Numbered from the stretch's first letter, positions 44,353-54,343 are shown. The stretch is 64,000 bases of DNA from Flavobacterium geliluteum (GCF_017948595.1 NZ_JAGFBV010000012.1:51518-115517); one strand, 5' to 3'. Notes: a model not told the origin generated them from the sequence alone. Made by a program: numbers and translations.

Positions 44353-45066
44353 ATGAAACTTCTAGGAAAACTATATTTAATTCCAACTACAATGGGCGAA
44401 AGTGATCCTATGGATGTTTTGCCTCAAACAGTAAAAAGAAGTATCGATTTTATAGATCATTATATCGTTGAGAACGAAAAAACAGCCAGAAAATCAATAA
44501 AAGCAGTTTCTCCGGACAAAAAGCAATCAGAACTTATTCTTTTTACACTGAATAAACGTACCGAAGCGAGTGAACATTTAGATTTTATGAAACCACTATT
44601 AGAAGGAAAAAATGTGGGTTTAATGAGCGAAGCAGGTTGTCCAGGCGTTGCAGATCCTGGAGCAGTAATTGTAAAATTGGCACACGAAAAAGGCATTCAG
44701 GTAGTACCCTTAGTCGGTCCATCCTCTATCCTTCTGGCGATGATGGCTTCCGGAATGAACGGTCAGAGTTTTACTTTCAACGGCTATTTACCCATTGATA
44801 AAGACGAAAAAAAATCGGCTTTAAAACATCTTGAAAAATTATCTCAGGATAAAAATCAATCTCAAATATTTATTGAAACACCTTACAGAAACAATAAATT
44901 GGTCGAAGATATTTTGCAAATTATAAATCCTTCAACCCATCTTTGTGTTGCGACGGATATTACATTACCAACAGAATTCATCAAAACAATGCGAGTTGCT
45001 GATTGGAAAAAACTAAAAGTCGATTTACATAACCGACCAACGATTTTTATTATTCATAAAATGTAA
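44353..45066 (+). CDS. RsmI-like SAM-dependent methyltransferase
   Basis: A 237-residue tetrapyrrole-methylase-fold protein. It contains GKLYLIPTTMG at the start and GLMSEAGCPGVADPGAVIVKLA, QVVPLVGPSSILLAMMASGMNGQSF further on, all characteristic of RsmI (16S rRNA 2'-O-methyltransferase for C1402). The early segment differs from typical RsmI, so it may be a paralogue. The role in ribosome modification is inferred from family. It is 84 bp after the phosphatase gene. Confidence 0.87.
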   Translation: MKLLGKLYLIPTTMGESDPMDVLPQTVKRSIDFIDHYIVENEKTARKSIKAVSPDKKQSELILFTLNKRTEASEHLDFMKPLLEGKNVGLMSEAGCPGVADPGAVIVKLAHEKGIQVVPLVGPSSILLAMMASGMNGQSFTFNGYLPIDKDEKKSALKHLEKLSQDKNQSQIFIETPYRNNKLVEDILQIINPSTHLCVATDITLPTEFIKTMRVADWKKLKVDLHNRPTIFIIHKM

Positions 45067-45088
45067 TTTCAATTTTAAAAAACATAAA

Positions 45089-45496
45089 ATGAAAAAATTT
45101 TTAGTATTGATTTTAATTTGTTTTGCATCAAATGTATTTTCTCAATCTAAAGATGATGAAACTATTATTTCTGATGATGAAAATAAAGTTTACAACACAG
45201 CAGGAATAGATATTGTACCTGAATTTCCTGGAGGAATTAATGAGTTTTATAAATTTATTGGTAAAAATTATATTGTTCCAAAAGAAAAACCTGTATTTGT
45301 AAAAGGAAAAGTTTATATTGCTTTTATTATTGAAAAAGATGGATCTCTTAATGATATAAAACTTCTAAAAGACGTCGGTTTTGGAACAGGAAATGAAGCT
45401 ATTCGAGTTTTAAAGCTATGTCCAAAATGGACTCCGGGAAAATTAAAAGGCAAAGAAGTGAGAGTACTTTATTCTCTTCCTTTAGTTATAGATTAA
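45089..45496 (+). CDS. Secreted stand-alone TonB C-terminal-domain protein
   Basis: A 135-residue protein with a signal peptide (MKKFLVLILICFASNVFS) and no transmembrane anchor beyond it. Residues 70-135 match a TonB C-terminal domain: GKVYIAFIIEKDGSLNDIKLL, then AIRVLKLCPKWTPGKLKGKEV. Without the proline-rich linker it cannot act as a normal energy-transducing TonB. It may be a periplasmic adaptor or a free domain of a larger set of paralogues common in flavobacteria. Confidence 0.8.
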   Translation: MKKFLVLILICFASNVFSQSKDDETIISDDENKVYNTAGIDIVPEFPGGINEFYKFIGKNYIVPKEKPVFVKGKVYIAFIIEKDGSLNDIKLLKDVGFGTGNEAIRVLKLCPKWTPGKLKGKEVRVLYSLPLVID

Positions 45497-45542
45497 TATT
45501 GTCTGTTTTCTCATAAAAGTCCTTCCCTAATCAAACTTTACC

Positions 45543-46670
45543 ATGAGTAAACTTCCGCACATAACTACTAGTATTTTTACGGTAATGTCTAAAATGGCGG
45601 CCGAATACAATGCGATAAATCTTTCGCAGGGATTTCCAAATTTTCCTGTTGATGAAAGATTGAGCGATATTCTGGCTAGATTAGCAAAAGAAAATGTACA
45701 TCAATATACACCAATGGCTGGGTATCCGCCATTGATGAACAAAATTGCAAACTTAGTTCAGAGTTCTTACAACAGAATCATAAATCCTGATCTAGAACTT
45801 TTGGTAACTGCTGGCGCAACACAAGGAATTTTTACTTCGATTTTGGCTTTAGTAAAAACTGGTGACGAAGTTGTTATTCTGGATCCGAGTTACGATTCTT
45901 ACGAATCTCCTGTACTGCTTTGTAATGCAAAACCAGTTCGCGTAACTTTAAATGATGATTACACGCCAAATTGGGAAAGTATAGAAAAAGCATGTTCCTC
46001 AAAAACAAAGATGATCATCATCAACAACCCGCATAATCCTACGGGGAAAATTTTGACAGAAAATGATTTTTTAGCATTAGAAAAATTACTTTCAAAATAC
46101 CCTGAAATAATTGTTTTATCTGATGAAGTGTATGAATACATTACTTTTGAAGAGAGACATATTTCGGCGCATACCAAAGATTTTCTTCGCAACCGTTGTA
46201 TTATGATTTCGTCATTCGGAAAATCGTTTCATATTACAGGTTGGAAAATTGGCTATGTGGTTGCTCCCGAATATTTGATGAAAGAAATAAAAAAAGTACA
46301 TCAATTTTTAGTTTTCAGCGTCAACAGCATTTCTCAGGCCGCCATAAGCGAATATCTAGATGTTGTTGATGTAAATTTGTTAGGCAAATTCTATCAGGAA
46401 AAACGGGACTATTTTCAGAAATTGCTTCAAAACAGCCGATTTGACCTAAAACCTTGCGAAGGAACCTATTTTCAGGTGGCTTCATACGCCACTATTTCAG
46501 ATGAAGATGATATTGCATTTTGCAAAAAATTAATTATCGATCATGGTGTTGCTGCGATTCCAATTTCTACTTTTTATTCCGATAATAAAGACCAACGCTT
46601 AATTCGTTTTTGTTTTGCCAAAGATGATTTTACCTTAGAATCTGCTGCCAAAAAAATATGTAATATTTAA
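45543..46670 (+). CDS. PLP-dependent aminotransferase (methionine aminotransferase-like)
   Basis: A 375-residue class I/II aminotransferase. The PLP-binding Lys is in SSFGKSFHITGWKIGY, the Asn and Tyr of the PLP pocket appear in INNPHNPTGK and ILSDEVYEYI, and the C-terminal RFCFAKDD contains the carboxylate-binding Arg. It resembles YbdL (methionine aminotransferase), which acts in methionine salvage. The donor and acceptor are not certain. Confidence 0.88.
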   Translation: MSKLPHITTSIFTVMSKMAAEYNAINLSQGFPNFPVDERLSDILARLAKENVHQYTPMAGYPPLMNKIANLVQSSYNRIINPDLELLVTAGATQGIFTSILALVKTGDEVVILDPSYDSYESPVLLCNAKPVRVTLNDDYTPNWESIEKACSSKTKMIIINNPHNPTGKILTENDFLALEKLLSKYPEIIVLSDEVYEYITFEERHISAHTKDFLRNRCIMISSFGKSFHITGWKIGYVVAPEYLMKEIKKVHQFLVFSVNSISQAAISEYLDVVDVNLLGKFYQEKRDYFQKLLQNSRFDLKPCEGTYFQVASYATISDEDDIAFCKKLIIDHGVAAIPISTFYSDNKDQRLIRFCFAKDDFTLESAAKKICNI

Positions 46671-46743
46671 AGTTTATTAAAATTTTATAACATTATTATG
46701 CGTGCATCCTATTATTTTAATTAATATTGTAAAAAAGAAAAGT

Positions 46744-47625
46744 ATGAGCTATACAGACAAAATGTTACGTGACGACGCTTTAAAAGGAAAAGTTATTGTG
46801 GTTACAGGTGGCGGAAGCGGCTTAGGCAAAGCAATGACTAAATATTTCTTAGAATTAGGAGCGCAAGTTGCCATCACTTCTAGAGATCTTGAAAAACTAA
46901 AAGCAACGGCTACAGAACTTGAAACCGAAACTGGTGGAAAATGTTTACCTCTTCAGTGTGACGTGCGTCATTACGAGGAAGTAGAAAACATGCTTCAGGA
47001 AGTTTTAAAATCTTTTGGCAAAGTAGATGTCCTTCTTAATAATGCTGCAGGAAATTTTATTTCTCCAACAGAACGTTTATCTGCCAACGCATTTGATACC
47101 GTTATCGATATTGTACTTAAAGGTTCTAAAAACTGTACACTCGCTTTTGGAAAACATTGGATCGATACCAAACAAACATCGGCTACCATCTTAAATATTG
47201 TGACTACGTATGCCTGGACAGGTTCTGCCTATGTTGTACCAAGCGCTACTGCAAAAGCAGGTGTACTAGCAATGACGAGAAGTTTGGCGGTAGAATGGGC
47301 AAAATACGGAATTCGTTCGAACGCAATTGCTCCGGGACCATTTCCTACCAAAGGAGCATGGGACAGATTATTGCCGGGAGATCTTGCCGAAAAATTTGAT
47401 ATGGCAAAAAAAGTGCCTTTGAAACGCGTTGGAGATCACCAGGAATTAGCCAATTTAGCGGCCTATTTGGTGTCTGATTTTTCAGCATACATCAACGGAG
47501 ACGTTATCACTATTGACGGCGGCGAATGGCTAAAAGGCGCAGGACAATTCAATTTACTGGAAGCAATTCCGGAAGAATTATGGGATCAGCTAGAAATGAT
47601 GATAAAAGCAAAAAAGAACAAATAA
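46744..47625 (+). CDS. SDR family oxidoreductase (2,4-dienoyl-CoA reductase-like)
   Basis: A 293-residue SDR. The cofactor loop TGGGSGLGKAMT is near residues 21-32, NNAAGNFISP is near 95, a serine or tyrosine relay is in ATAKAGVLAMTRSLAVEWAKYGIRSNAIAPGP, and the C terminus is GDVITIDGGEWL. The NAAGNFISP segment and the overall length fit peroxisomal-type 2,4-dienoyl-CoA reductases, which remove double bonds of unsaturated fatty acids. An upstream in-frame ATG (46702) is less likely than 46744. The catalytic Tyr of classical SDRs is not at its usual place, consistent with the dienoyl group. Confidence 0.87.
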   Translation: MSYTDKMLRDDALKGKVIVVTGGGSGLGKAMTKYFLELGAQVAITSRDLEKLKATATELETETGGKCLPLQCDVRHYEEVENMLQEVLKSFGKVDVLLNNAAGNFISPTERLSANAFDTVIDIVLKGSKNCTLAFGKHWIDTKQTSATILNIVTTYAWTGSAYVVPSATAKAGVLAMTRSLAVEWAKYGIRSNAIAPGPFPTKGAWDRLLPGDLAEKFDMAKKVPLKRVGDHQELANLAAYLVSDFSAYINGDVITIDGGEWLKGAGQFNLLEAIPEELWDQLEMMIKAKKNK

Positions 47626-47672
47626 AGTGCTTACTAAGGTCAGAATATTTTAAACGAAATACTGATTGCACC

Positions 47673-47706
47673 AAAATCCCGCTGGCTTTGCTGGTGGGAT
47701 TTTTTT
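47673..47706 (+). terminator. Terminator after the SDR gene
   Basis: AAAATCCC and GGGATTTT enclose a GC-rich loop (GCTGGCTTTGCTGGT) that can itself fold, followed by a T-run. The rest of the 308-bp gap to udk is AT-rich and holds the udk promoter. Confidence 0.7.
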
Positions 47707-47871
47707 ATCCCTTTTTAAACCTATAAGTGATACAAGTTTTTTTTAAGTTTTTTTATCTCAATAGCTTTTTTGACTTATATTCAATTAAAATACTTGTAGT
47801 GAAAATCAAAACACTTTAATTTACCAATAACTGATTAATCCCTCTAAAACTTATATCGTTTAAATACATAA

Positions 47872-47906
47872 TTTGCCTGTACAGTTCAGTTAAATTATTA
47901 TTTTTG
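47872..47906 (+). promoter_or_regulatory. Promoter of udk
   Basis: TTTG at 47872-47875 and TATTTTTG at 47899-47906 (exact TAnnTTTG) are 23 nt apart, within the 17-23 nt range for Bacteroidota sigma-A. Transcription would start about 20 nt before the ATG. Confidence 0.6.
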
Positions 47907-47933
47907 CCAAACAAATATCTAACATCAAATTTT

Positions 47934-48542
47934 ATGCTCATTATTGGACTTGCAGGAGGAACAGGAAGTGGAAAAACAACGGTAGTACACCAAATCATGA
48001 ACGAATTGCCGGACACAGAAGTCGGCGTAATTTCTCAAGATTCCTATTACAAACAAAACCACGGTTTGTCATTTGACGAAAGAGCATTAATTAATTTTGA
48101 TCATCCACGCGCTATTGATTTTGATTTATTAGTAACGCATTTAAAAGCATTAAAAGCCGGTGAAACCATCGACCAGCCCGTATATTCGTTTGTACAACAC
48201 AACAGAACAGACGATACCGTCTCTACACACCCGAGAAAAGTAATGATTGTTGAAGGGATTTTGATCCTCACAAATCCGGAACTTCGCGAACTTTGTGACA
48301 TCAAAATCTTTGTCCACGCAGACTCAGACGAAAGATTAATTCGCCGTCTAAAACGTGATATTTCAGAGCGTGGTCGTGATATAGACGAAGTAATAACACG
48401 CTACCAAAACACCTTAAAACCTATGCATGAGCAATTTATCGAACCCACAAAAGCTTATGCAGACATTATTATTCCAAACGACAAATACAATACTGTAGCC
48501 ATAGACGTAGTTCGGGCCGTAATAAATCAGCGAATTTCATAA
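47934..48542 (+). CDS. udk: Uridine kinase
   Basis: A 202-residue P-loop kinase that phosphorylates uridine or cytidine in pyrimidine salvage. Walker A is GLAGGTGSGKTTV at 5-17, the catalytic region contains DSYYK and DHPRAIDFDLL, and the lid contains RRLKRDISERGRD with arginines. The ATG at 47934 gives the usual MLIIGLAGG start; an earlier in-frame ATG lies in the promoter. The gene has normal length and is followed by copy D of the repeat. Confidence 0.94.
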   Translation: MLIIGLAGGTGSGKTTVVHQIMNELPDTEVGVISQDSYYKQNHGLSFDERALINFDHPRAIDFDLLVTHLKALKAGETIDQPVYSFVQHNRTDDTVSTHPRKVMIVEGILILTNPELRELCDIKIFVHADSDERLIRRLKRDISERGRDIDEVITRYQNTLKPMHEQFIEPTKAYADIIIPNDKYNTVAIDVVRAVINQRIS

Positions 48543-48569
48543 TTTTATTGTAAATTTATTTCCAGAATA

Positions 48570-48707
48570 GTCAGGAGCTATTTCCCGCTATCTGTTACAA
48601 ATGAAGTTCACTGAAACTTGGATTAAAATAAAATTAAGTGATCCTTTCTACCGGTCCCTATAGTTATCAGGAATCACAAAAAGATTTTTACAGTTATCGG
48701 GGCTAAG
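48570..48707 (+). repeat. Dispersed hairpin element, copy D
   Basis: This begins with GTCAGGAGCTATTTCCCGCT (48570-48589), which matches the left end seen in copy A (minus strand), and ends with GTTATCGGGGCTAAG (48693-48707), matching copies B and C. The middle differs strongly from the others. It lies between udk and the DivIC-like gene. Confidence 0.62.
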
Positions 48708-48755
48708 ATATCTATGGAAATTAAAAGAGACAAAATAGGTTAAAATAAAAATAAA

Positions 48756-49082
48756 ATGAAAAACCCTTATAAAGGCAAATCCTGGTTCAAATTTTTAGGC
48801 AATAAATATGTCTGGGTTTTGCTTTTTTTTGTAGTCTGGATGTTGTTTTTAGACAACTACTCCTATTTTGACCATAGGTTTTTAGACAATCAAATCAACG
48901 AATTAGAAGACAATAAAACCTATTATCAGGAAGAAATCAAAAAAGATCAGGAACAAATAAAACAATTAAAAAATCCTGAACAAATAGAAAAATACGCTCG
49001 CGAAAAGTATTTTATGAAAAAAGACAGTGAAGATATTTACATCATCCAATTTGAAGGAGACACCATTCAAAGCAAAGAATAA
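48756..49082 (+). CDS. FtsB/DivIC-like septum formation initiator protein
   Basis: A 108-residue bitopic membrane protein. A transmembrane helix is near residues 17-33 (YVWVLLFFVVWMLFLDN), followed by a periplasmic coiled coil (QINELEDNKTYYQEEIKKDQEQIKQL), then the conserved EKYAREKYFMKKDSEDIYII. It probably links to FtsL in the divisome. It precedes mutA by 17 bp, an odd but probably transcriptional neighbour. Confidence 0.85.
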   Translation: MKNPYKGKSWFKFLGNKYVWVLLFFVVWMLFLDNYSYFDHRFLDNQINELEDNKTYYQEEIKKDQEQIKQLKNPEQIEKYAREKYFMKKDSEDIYIIQFEGDTIQSKE

Positions 49083-49099
49083 CTCAGAAAAAAAAGCAG

Positions 49100-50464
49100 A
49101 TGGCTACTAACCTATTCGAAAATTTTATTCCGATTTCATCCAAACAATGGAGACAAAAAATTCAGTTTGAGTTGGATGGAGCCGACTACAACCAAACTGT
49201 AATCTGGAATTCGCCCGAAGACATTCAGGTAAAACCTTTTTATCATAAAGACGAATTTACCAAAGCAGCTCCTGTAAAAACAGAGGCAACAAATTTTACA
49301 ATTTGCCAAAATATATTTGTTTTTGATGTAGATAAATCGATAAAAAGAGCATTAGAAACCATTAATCGTGGTGCCGAAAGTTTGCGTTTCACTATCCAAA
49401 ACGAGCAGATCGACATTCAGAAATTACTTGAAAACCTTCCTTTAGAAAACAAATCTGTTTACTTTAATTTGAATTTTATTTCAATCGATTTCGTAAAATC
49501 ATTAGATCGCATTTCAATTCAAAAAAAGGCAACATTTTATTGCAACTTAGACCCAATTGGTCATTTTGCGAGAGAAGGAAATTGGCTTCCAACCTCGGAC
49601 AAAAATAATTTCGAAACAATCGATAAAATTTCAAAAACAACCGAAAATCTTTCATTGTTAAGTATTGATTTAGGTTTGTATCAAAATGCAGGAGCCACTA
49701 TTACACAGCAAATTGCTTACAGTTTGGCACATGCCAACGAATACTTCAACCGTATTGCGGATATTCCTCAACAAATTGTTTTTCAAATTTCGGTAGGAAC
49801 CAATTATTTCTTCGAAATTGCAAAACTTCGAGCGCTGCGAATGCTTTTTAATGTAATTGTCGCTGAATACAATACAAATCTAGAATGTCATTTTTTGGTG
49901 ACACCTACCAAACGTAACAAAACAATTTACGATTACAATGTCAATATGCTCCGCACCACAACCGAATGTATGTCGGCAATTTTAGGCGGTGCAGACGCAA
50001 TTGCTAATTTGCCTTATGATGCTTTATACCACAAAGACAACGAATTTGGGGATAGAATTGCGAGAAATCAATTGCTGATTTTAAAGCATGAAAGCTATTT
50101 TGACAAAGTCAATAATCCGGCAGATGGAAGTTATTATATAGAAAGTTTGACCATGCAATTGGCGGAAAAAAGCTTGGCTTTATTTAAAAACATAGAAGCT
50201 GAAGGAGGATTTTTGAAACTATTAAACGATGGAACTATTAAAAAGAAAATCCAGGAAAGCGCTTCCAAAGAGCAAGAATTGTTTGATGCTAAAAAAGAAG
50301 TTTTATTAGGAACCAATAAATATCCAAACAAAGATGATAAAATGAAACATGACTTAGAATTGTTTCCCTTTGTAAAAATAAAACCCCGAAAAACATTAAT
50401 TACACCGATAATAGAAAAAAGATTAGCCGAAAAACTCGAACAAGAACGTTTAGAACTAGAATAA
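49100..50464 (+). CDS. mutA: Methylmalonyl-CoA mutase small subunit without B12 domain
   Basis: A 454-residue protein homologous to the substrate-binding barrel of methylmalonyl-CoA mutase. Recognisable are NLEC/TPTKRNKTIYDYNVNMLRTTTECMSAILGGADAIANLPYDALY and NPADGSYYIESLTMQLAEKSL. The classical small subunit also has a vestigial cobalamin-like domain of about 130-180 residues; here the protein ends before it. It is thought to be structural, not catalytic. It lies 32 bp before mutB. Confidence 0.9.
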   Translation: MATNLFENFIPISSKQWRQKIQFELDGADYNQTVIWNSPEDIQVKPFYHKDEFTKAAPVKTEATNFTICQNIFVFDVDKSIKRALETINRGAESLRFTIQNEQIDIQKLLENLPLENKSVYFNLNFISIDFVKSLDRISIQKKATFYCNLDPIGHFAREGNWLPTSDKNNFETIDKISKTTENLSLLSIDLGLYQNAGATITQQIAYSLAHANEYFNRIADIPQQIVFQISVGTNYFFEIAKLRALRMLFNVIVAEYNTNLECHFLVTPTKRNKTIYDYNVNMLRTTTECMSAILGGADAIANLPYDALYHKDNEFGDRIARNQLLILKHESYFDKVNNPADGSYYIESLTMQLAEKSLALFKNIEAEGGFLKLLNDGTIKKKIQESASKEQELFDAKKEVLLGTNKYPNKDDKMKHDLELFPFVKIKPRKTLITPIIEKRLAEKLEQERLELE

Positions 50465-50496
50465 TCTACGTGTAATTAATAAAAATAAAAGAACAA

Positions 50497-52632
50497 ATGG
50501 TACGAAAGAACCTTAAACATATTACCCTCGAAAGTCAAAAGTTAGCTGTTTCGAATCAAAATTCAGAACTCGAAACTCAAAACTTCTTAACCGCTGAGGG
50601 CATCGAGCTAAAGCCTACTTATTCTGAAAAAGATATTGAAGATTTAGAATATCTGGATTTCGGAGCAGGTTTTGCTCCTAATTTAAGGGGGCCATACGCA
50701 ACTATGTATGTGAGGAGACCCTGGACAATTCGTCAGTATGCCGGATTTTCTACTGCCGAAGAAAGTAATGCTTTTTATAGAAGAAATTTGGCCGCTGGTC
50801 AAAAAGGACTTTCAATTGCTTTTGATCTACCAACACATCGCGGTTATGATTCTGATCACGAACGTGTGGTTGGAGATGTAGGAAAAGCAGGTGTTGCCAT
50901 AGATTCTGTAGAGGATATGAAAGTCTTATTTGACCAAATTCCTTTGGATGAGATGTCGGTTTCGATGACCATGAATGGAGCGGTTCTACCTATCATGGCG
51001 TTTTATATTGTAGCTGCAGAAGAACAAGGTGTTGCGATCGAAAAACTTTCCGGTACAATCCAGAATGATATTTTAAAGGAATTTATGGTTCGTAATACCT
51101 ATATCTATCCGCCAGCTCCTTCTATGAAAATCATTGCTGATATTTTTGAGTTTACAAGCAAAAAAATGCCCAAATTCAATTCGATTTCTATTTCTGGTTA
51201 CCACATGCAGGAAGCTGGAGCTACCGCAGATATTGAATTGGCGTACACGCTGGCCGATGGTTTAGAATATATTAGAACGGGACTTTCGACTGGTATGACC
51301 ATTGATGAATTTGCGCCAAGGTTGTCTTTTTTCTGGGCCATTGGTATGAATCATTTTATGGAAATCGCTAAAATGCGGGCCGGAAGAATGATTTGGGCTA
51401 AATTGGTACAACAATTTAATCCAAAAAATGATAAATCACTAGTTTTGAGAACTCATTGCCAAACTAGTGGCTGGAGTTTAACAGAGCAAGATCCTTTTAA
51501 TAATGTGGCCAGAACTTGTATCGAAGCTACAGCAGCCGCTTTTGGCGGTACACAATCTTTGCACACCAATGCTCTTGATGAAGCAATAGCGTTACCCACT
51601 GATTTCTCAGCAAGAATTGCGCGTAACACACAGATATTTTTGCAGGAAGAAACCAAAATAACCAAAACAGTAGATCCTTGGGGAGGCAGTTATTATGTAG
51701 AAAGTTTGACCAATGAAATAGTCGAAAGTACGTGGAAACTTATTGAAGAGGTAGAAGAATTGGGCGGAATGACAAAAGCTATAGAAGCTGGAATTCCTAA
51801 ACTTCGTATCGAAGAAGCGGCTGCCAGAAAGCAGGCGCGAATTGATAGTGGACAAGATATTATTGTGGGGGTCAATCAATTTCGACTAGAGAAAGAAGAT
51901 CCGTTACATATTCTGGATGTCGACAATCAAATGGTTCGGAAGCAACAACTCGAATTACTTTCGACCATAAAAGCCAAAAGAGATCGTAAAAAAGTAGAAC
52001 AATCAATCGAGAAATTAATTCATTGTGCCAAAACAGGACAGGGAAACTTACTAGAAATTGCGATCGAAGCTGCCCGAAACAGAGCAACTTTAGGAGAGAT
52101 AAGCGATGCGCTAGAAAGTATTTTTGGTCGATACAAAGCACAAATTAAATCCTTTAGCGGTGTGTATAGTGCAGCAATAAAAAATGATGAGAATTTTGAA
52201 AGAGCCAAACAATTAGCAGATGCTTTTGCCAAACAAGAAGGCCGTAGACCAAGAATCATGATCGCCAAAATGGGACAAGATGGCCATGATAGAGGCGCAA
52301 AAGTCGTAGCAACTGGTTACGCAGACGTAGGTTTTGATGTAGACATTGGTCCATTATTTCAAACTCCGGCCGAAGCGGCCAAACAAGCTGTAGAAAATGA
52401 CGTACATATTCTTGGCGTATCATCATTAGCCGCAGGACATAAAACATTAGTCCCACAAGTTATTGAGGAACTAAAAAAACATGGTCGCGAAGATATTATG
52501 GTTATAGTGGGAGGTGTAATTCCTGCGCAAGATTATCAATTTTTATTTGATGCCGGTACGGTAGCTATTTTTGGACCAGGAACAAAAATTAGCGAAGCAG
52601 CTATCAAAATATTAGAGATTTTAATTAATTAA
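50497..52632 (+). CDS. mutB: Methylmalonyl-CoA mutase large (catalytic) subunit
   Basis: A 711-residue enzyme that interconverts (R)-methylmalonyl-CoA and succinyl-CoA with adenosylcobalamin. The barrel domain has [18 protein letters not shown] and [13 protein letters not shown]; the C-terminal domain has the cobalamin-binding motif DGHDRG near residue 590, followed by [16 protein letters not shown] and VIVGGVIP segments. The full length is normal. Its GTPase chaperone MeaB is encoded at 5.6 kb. It ends in a clean terminator. Confidence 0.96.
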   Translation: MVRKNLKHITLESQKLAVSNQNSELETQNFLTAEGIELKPTYSEKDIEDLEYLDFGAGFAPNLRGPYATMYVRRPWTIRQYAGFSTAEESNAFYRRNLAAGQKGLSIAFDLPTHRGYDSDHERVVGDVGKAGVAIDSVEDMKVLFDQIPLDEMSVSMTMNGAVLPIMAFYIVAAEEQGVAIEKLSGTIQNDILKEFMVRNTYIYPPAPSMKIIADIFEFTSKKMPKFNSISISGYHMQEAGATADIELAYTLADGLEYIRTGLSTGMTIDEFAPRLSFFWAIGMNHFMEIAKMRAGRMIWAKLVQQFNPKNDKSLVLRTHCQTSGWSLTEQDPFNNVARTCIEATAAAFGGTQSLHTNALDEAIALPTDFSARIARNTQIFLQEETKITKTVDPWGGSYYVESLTNEIVESTWKLIEEVEELGGMTKAIEAGIPKLRIEEAAARKQARIDSGQDIIVGVNQFRLEKEDPLHILDVDNQMVRKQQLELLSTIKAKRDRKKVEQSIEKLIHCAKTGQGNLLEIAIEAARNRATLGEISDALESIFGRYKAQIKSFSGVYSAAIKNDENFERAKQLADAFAKQEGRRPRIMIAKMGQDGHDRGAKVVATGYADVGFDVDIGPLFQTPAEAAKQAVENDVHILGVSSLAAGHKTLVPQVIEELKKHGREDIMVIVGGVIPAQDYQFLFDAGTVAIFGPGTKISEAAIKILEILIN

Positions 52633-52644
52633 ATTTTACTCCAT

Positions 52645-52674
52645 AAAAAAATCCCGAAAAATTCGGGATTTTTT
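52645..52674. terminator. Terminator after mutB
   Basis: ATCCCGAA and TTCGGGAT form a perfect 8-bp GC-containing stem with A- and T-runs outside it. It lies between mutB and the convergent lysozyme-like gene and suits both. Confidence 0.85.
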
Positions 52675-52693
52675 ATTCTCATTCAGTTGATTA

Positions 52694-53332
52694 TTAATCA
52701 TGTATTGTCGCATTACTATCAGCTTCAATATAAGACAAATCATAACCGCCAAAAGCTTTTAAATAACTTATCAGCGAAGTTCCATAAGCGTCTCTAAAAC
52801 GTCTATTTCCTCTGTTTTTAAAGAAATTCTTAACCGATCCTGCACCTCCTAAGTGTGCGGCAGCTAAAATTCCGGATTCTGTAATTTTGACACCATTAAT
52901 GATTTTTCCATCATACTTTTCAATTTCATTACGTAAAATCCATTTATTTTTAGACAATAACGCAACAAAAGCTTTTTCTTGTAAAGCAGGATCTTTTAGA
53001 AAATCTTTGCTGTCATGTACACCAATGGCTCTTAAAGTTTTAGAACCAAACTGGTATTTCCCCATATAACCTAAAGTATTTACTTTTCGGTATTTCCCTT
53101 GAGATTCCTTAAAAGCTACTGCTTCTTTAAAACCTATAAAATGATTTCCGGTGTAAGGGATGTTAAGATTAGGATAATCCTCCTTTTCCTGAGATGGTAA
53201 AATATATTCTGAACCATCTGTTTTTTCTGTTAAAAACCAAGGTTTGGCTTCTAAATTAAAGGGTTTGAAACCCAAGCTTAAAAATGTAATAATAACGATC
53301 AAACTCGCGTAAAAATACCATTTCTTTATCAT
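52694..53332 (-). CDS. Lysozyme-like peptidoglycan hydrolase (lytic transglycosylase type)
   Basis: A 212-residue protein with an N-terminal signal or anchor helix (YFYASLIVIITFLSLGF). The core has the lysozyme-like signature EAVAFKESQGKYRKVNTLGYMGKYQFG, where Glu in FKES is the likely catalytic residue, and AAAHLGGAGSVKNFF, typical of transglycosylases. It is thought to cut glycan strands in the periplasm. The exact family is uncertain. It has its own promoter. Confidence 0.8.
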   Translation of the reverse strand: MIKKWYFYASLIVIITFLSLGFKPFNLEAKPWFLTEKTDGSEYILPSQEKEDYPNLNIPYTGNHFIGFKEAVAFKESQGKYRKVNTLGYMGKYQFGSKTLRAIGVHDSKDFLKDPALQEKAFVALLSKNKWILRNEIEKYDGKIINGVKITESGILAAAHLGGAGSVKNFFKNRGNRRFRDAYGTSLISYLKAFGGYDLSYIEADSNATIHD

Positions 53333-53379
53333 AAATTATTTTTCTTCAAACACTGTCACCATTTGAAATTTCTACGGTG

Positions 53380-53387
53380 CAAAGATA
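53380..53387 (-). promoter_or_regulatory. Promoter -7 box of the lysozyme-like gene
   Basis: On the minus strand this is TATCTTTG, an exact TAnnTTTG match 47 nt before the start codon. No clear -33 TTG is seen. Confidence 0.45.
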
Positions 53388-53429
53388 ATAAATAAAAAAT
53401 AATGCTGAAAATCAAGTAGTTAATGTTTT

Positions 53430-54341
53430 CTAAAAATAAAACACATGCGCTTTAATCCCTTTATTGGCGGAGTATTCGAGAGTTGGAGCTGGAATTTTTA
53501 TCGTGTTAAAAACTGAAAAAATAGTTTTCAAAAAATGCGATTTTGTATCAATTTTTGTCAAATTTACATCAAAACTAAGATAAAACTGACGAAATTGTTT
53601 GCTGTTTTGAATAAAAAAAGGATTCTCATCTTGATTATTGCCCGACAACATCCCATCGGCTCCATACCCAAAAGCCAGATTTAGCCACTTTGGAATTTTA
53701 GTGTCTTTGGCAAAGGAATGCAAATTGACTGACAACCAATACGTTTGTCCGTTGTAGTCTTTTAAAATTTGCTCATTAATTGAACTTCCTAACAAATCAG
53801 GCCTTTGACCAGCGTATTGAGTAGTGTGAAAAGAAAATTTCGGGGTAATTCTTTGCTCTTTCCAAAGTAATTCCTGCGAGACATATAAAGCTGTGCCTGT
53901 TGCATTTGCTATTAAATCTCCCGAAGAAGCTCCCCATTCTGATGAAAAACCATCAAAAACTTCTACAGCAGTTAGAAATACAAATCCTATTCCTGCACCA
54001 TAAATAAGTTGTTTTTTACGATCAGCTCCACTCCAATTTAGAGCTTCGGCACCAAATCTTCCCAGATGATAAGCCGAATAAAAATGCCCAACTTTATCCA
54101 TTTGAAGCCAATCAGCGTTATCATTTATAAAATGAAACTTTGATTGGGGATAATCTGCGTACCAAAGCTGATTTAGACCTACTAAAGCAACTGAAGCTAA
54201 AGCTCCTTCAGTAATCAAAACTGCATTTTTCCTTTTTTCATTTAAGGAATCTGAAGGTTTAAAGAAACTCTCAAATTTATTTTGAGCCTGAATAGACTGA
54301 AAAAATAAAAAGGATAAAAGAATATGAATTATTAATTTCAA
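53430..54341 (-). CDS. DUF2279 family periplasmic/outer-membrane protein
   Basis: A 303-residue protein with a signal peptide (MKLIIHILLSFLFFQSIQA). The central part has WLQMDKVGHFYSAYHLGRFGAEAL and EVFDGFSSEWGASSGDLIANATG, with hydrophobic segments typical of DUF2279. The function is unknown; the charged DKxGH motif suggests a small-molecule or lipid role. It follows mltG by only 2 nt, pointing to translational coupling and a possible role at the cell envelope. Confidence 0.8.
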   Translation of the reverse strand: MKLIIHILLSFLFFQSIQAQNKFESFFKPSDSLNEKRKNAVLITEGALASVALVGLNQLWYADYPQSKFHFINDNADWLQMDKVGHFYSAYHLGRFGAEALNWSGADRKKQLIYGAGIGFVFLTAVEVFDGFSSEWGASSGDLIANATGTALYVSQELLWKEQRITPKFSFHTTQYAGQRPDLLGSSINEQILKDYNGQTYWLSVNLHSFAKDTKIPKWLNLAFGYGADGMLSGNNQDENPFFIQNSKQFRQFYLSFDVNLTKIDTKSHFLKTIFSVFNTIKIPAPTLEYSANKGIKAHVFYF

Positions 54342-54343
54342 AA

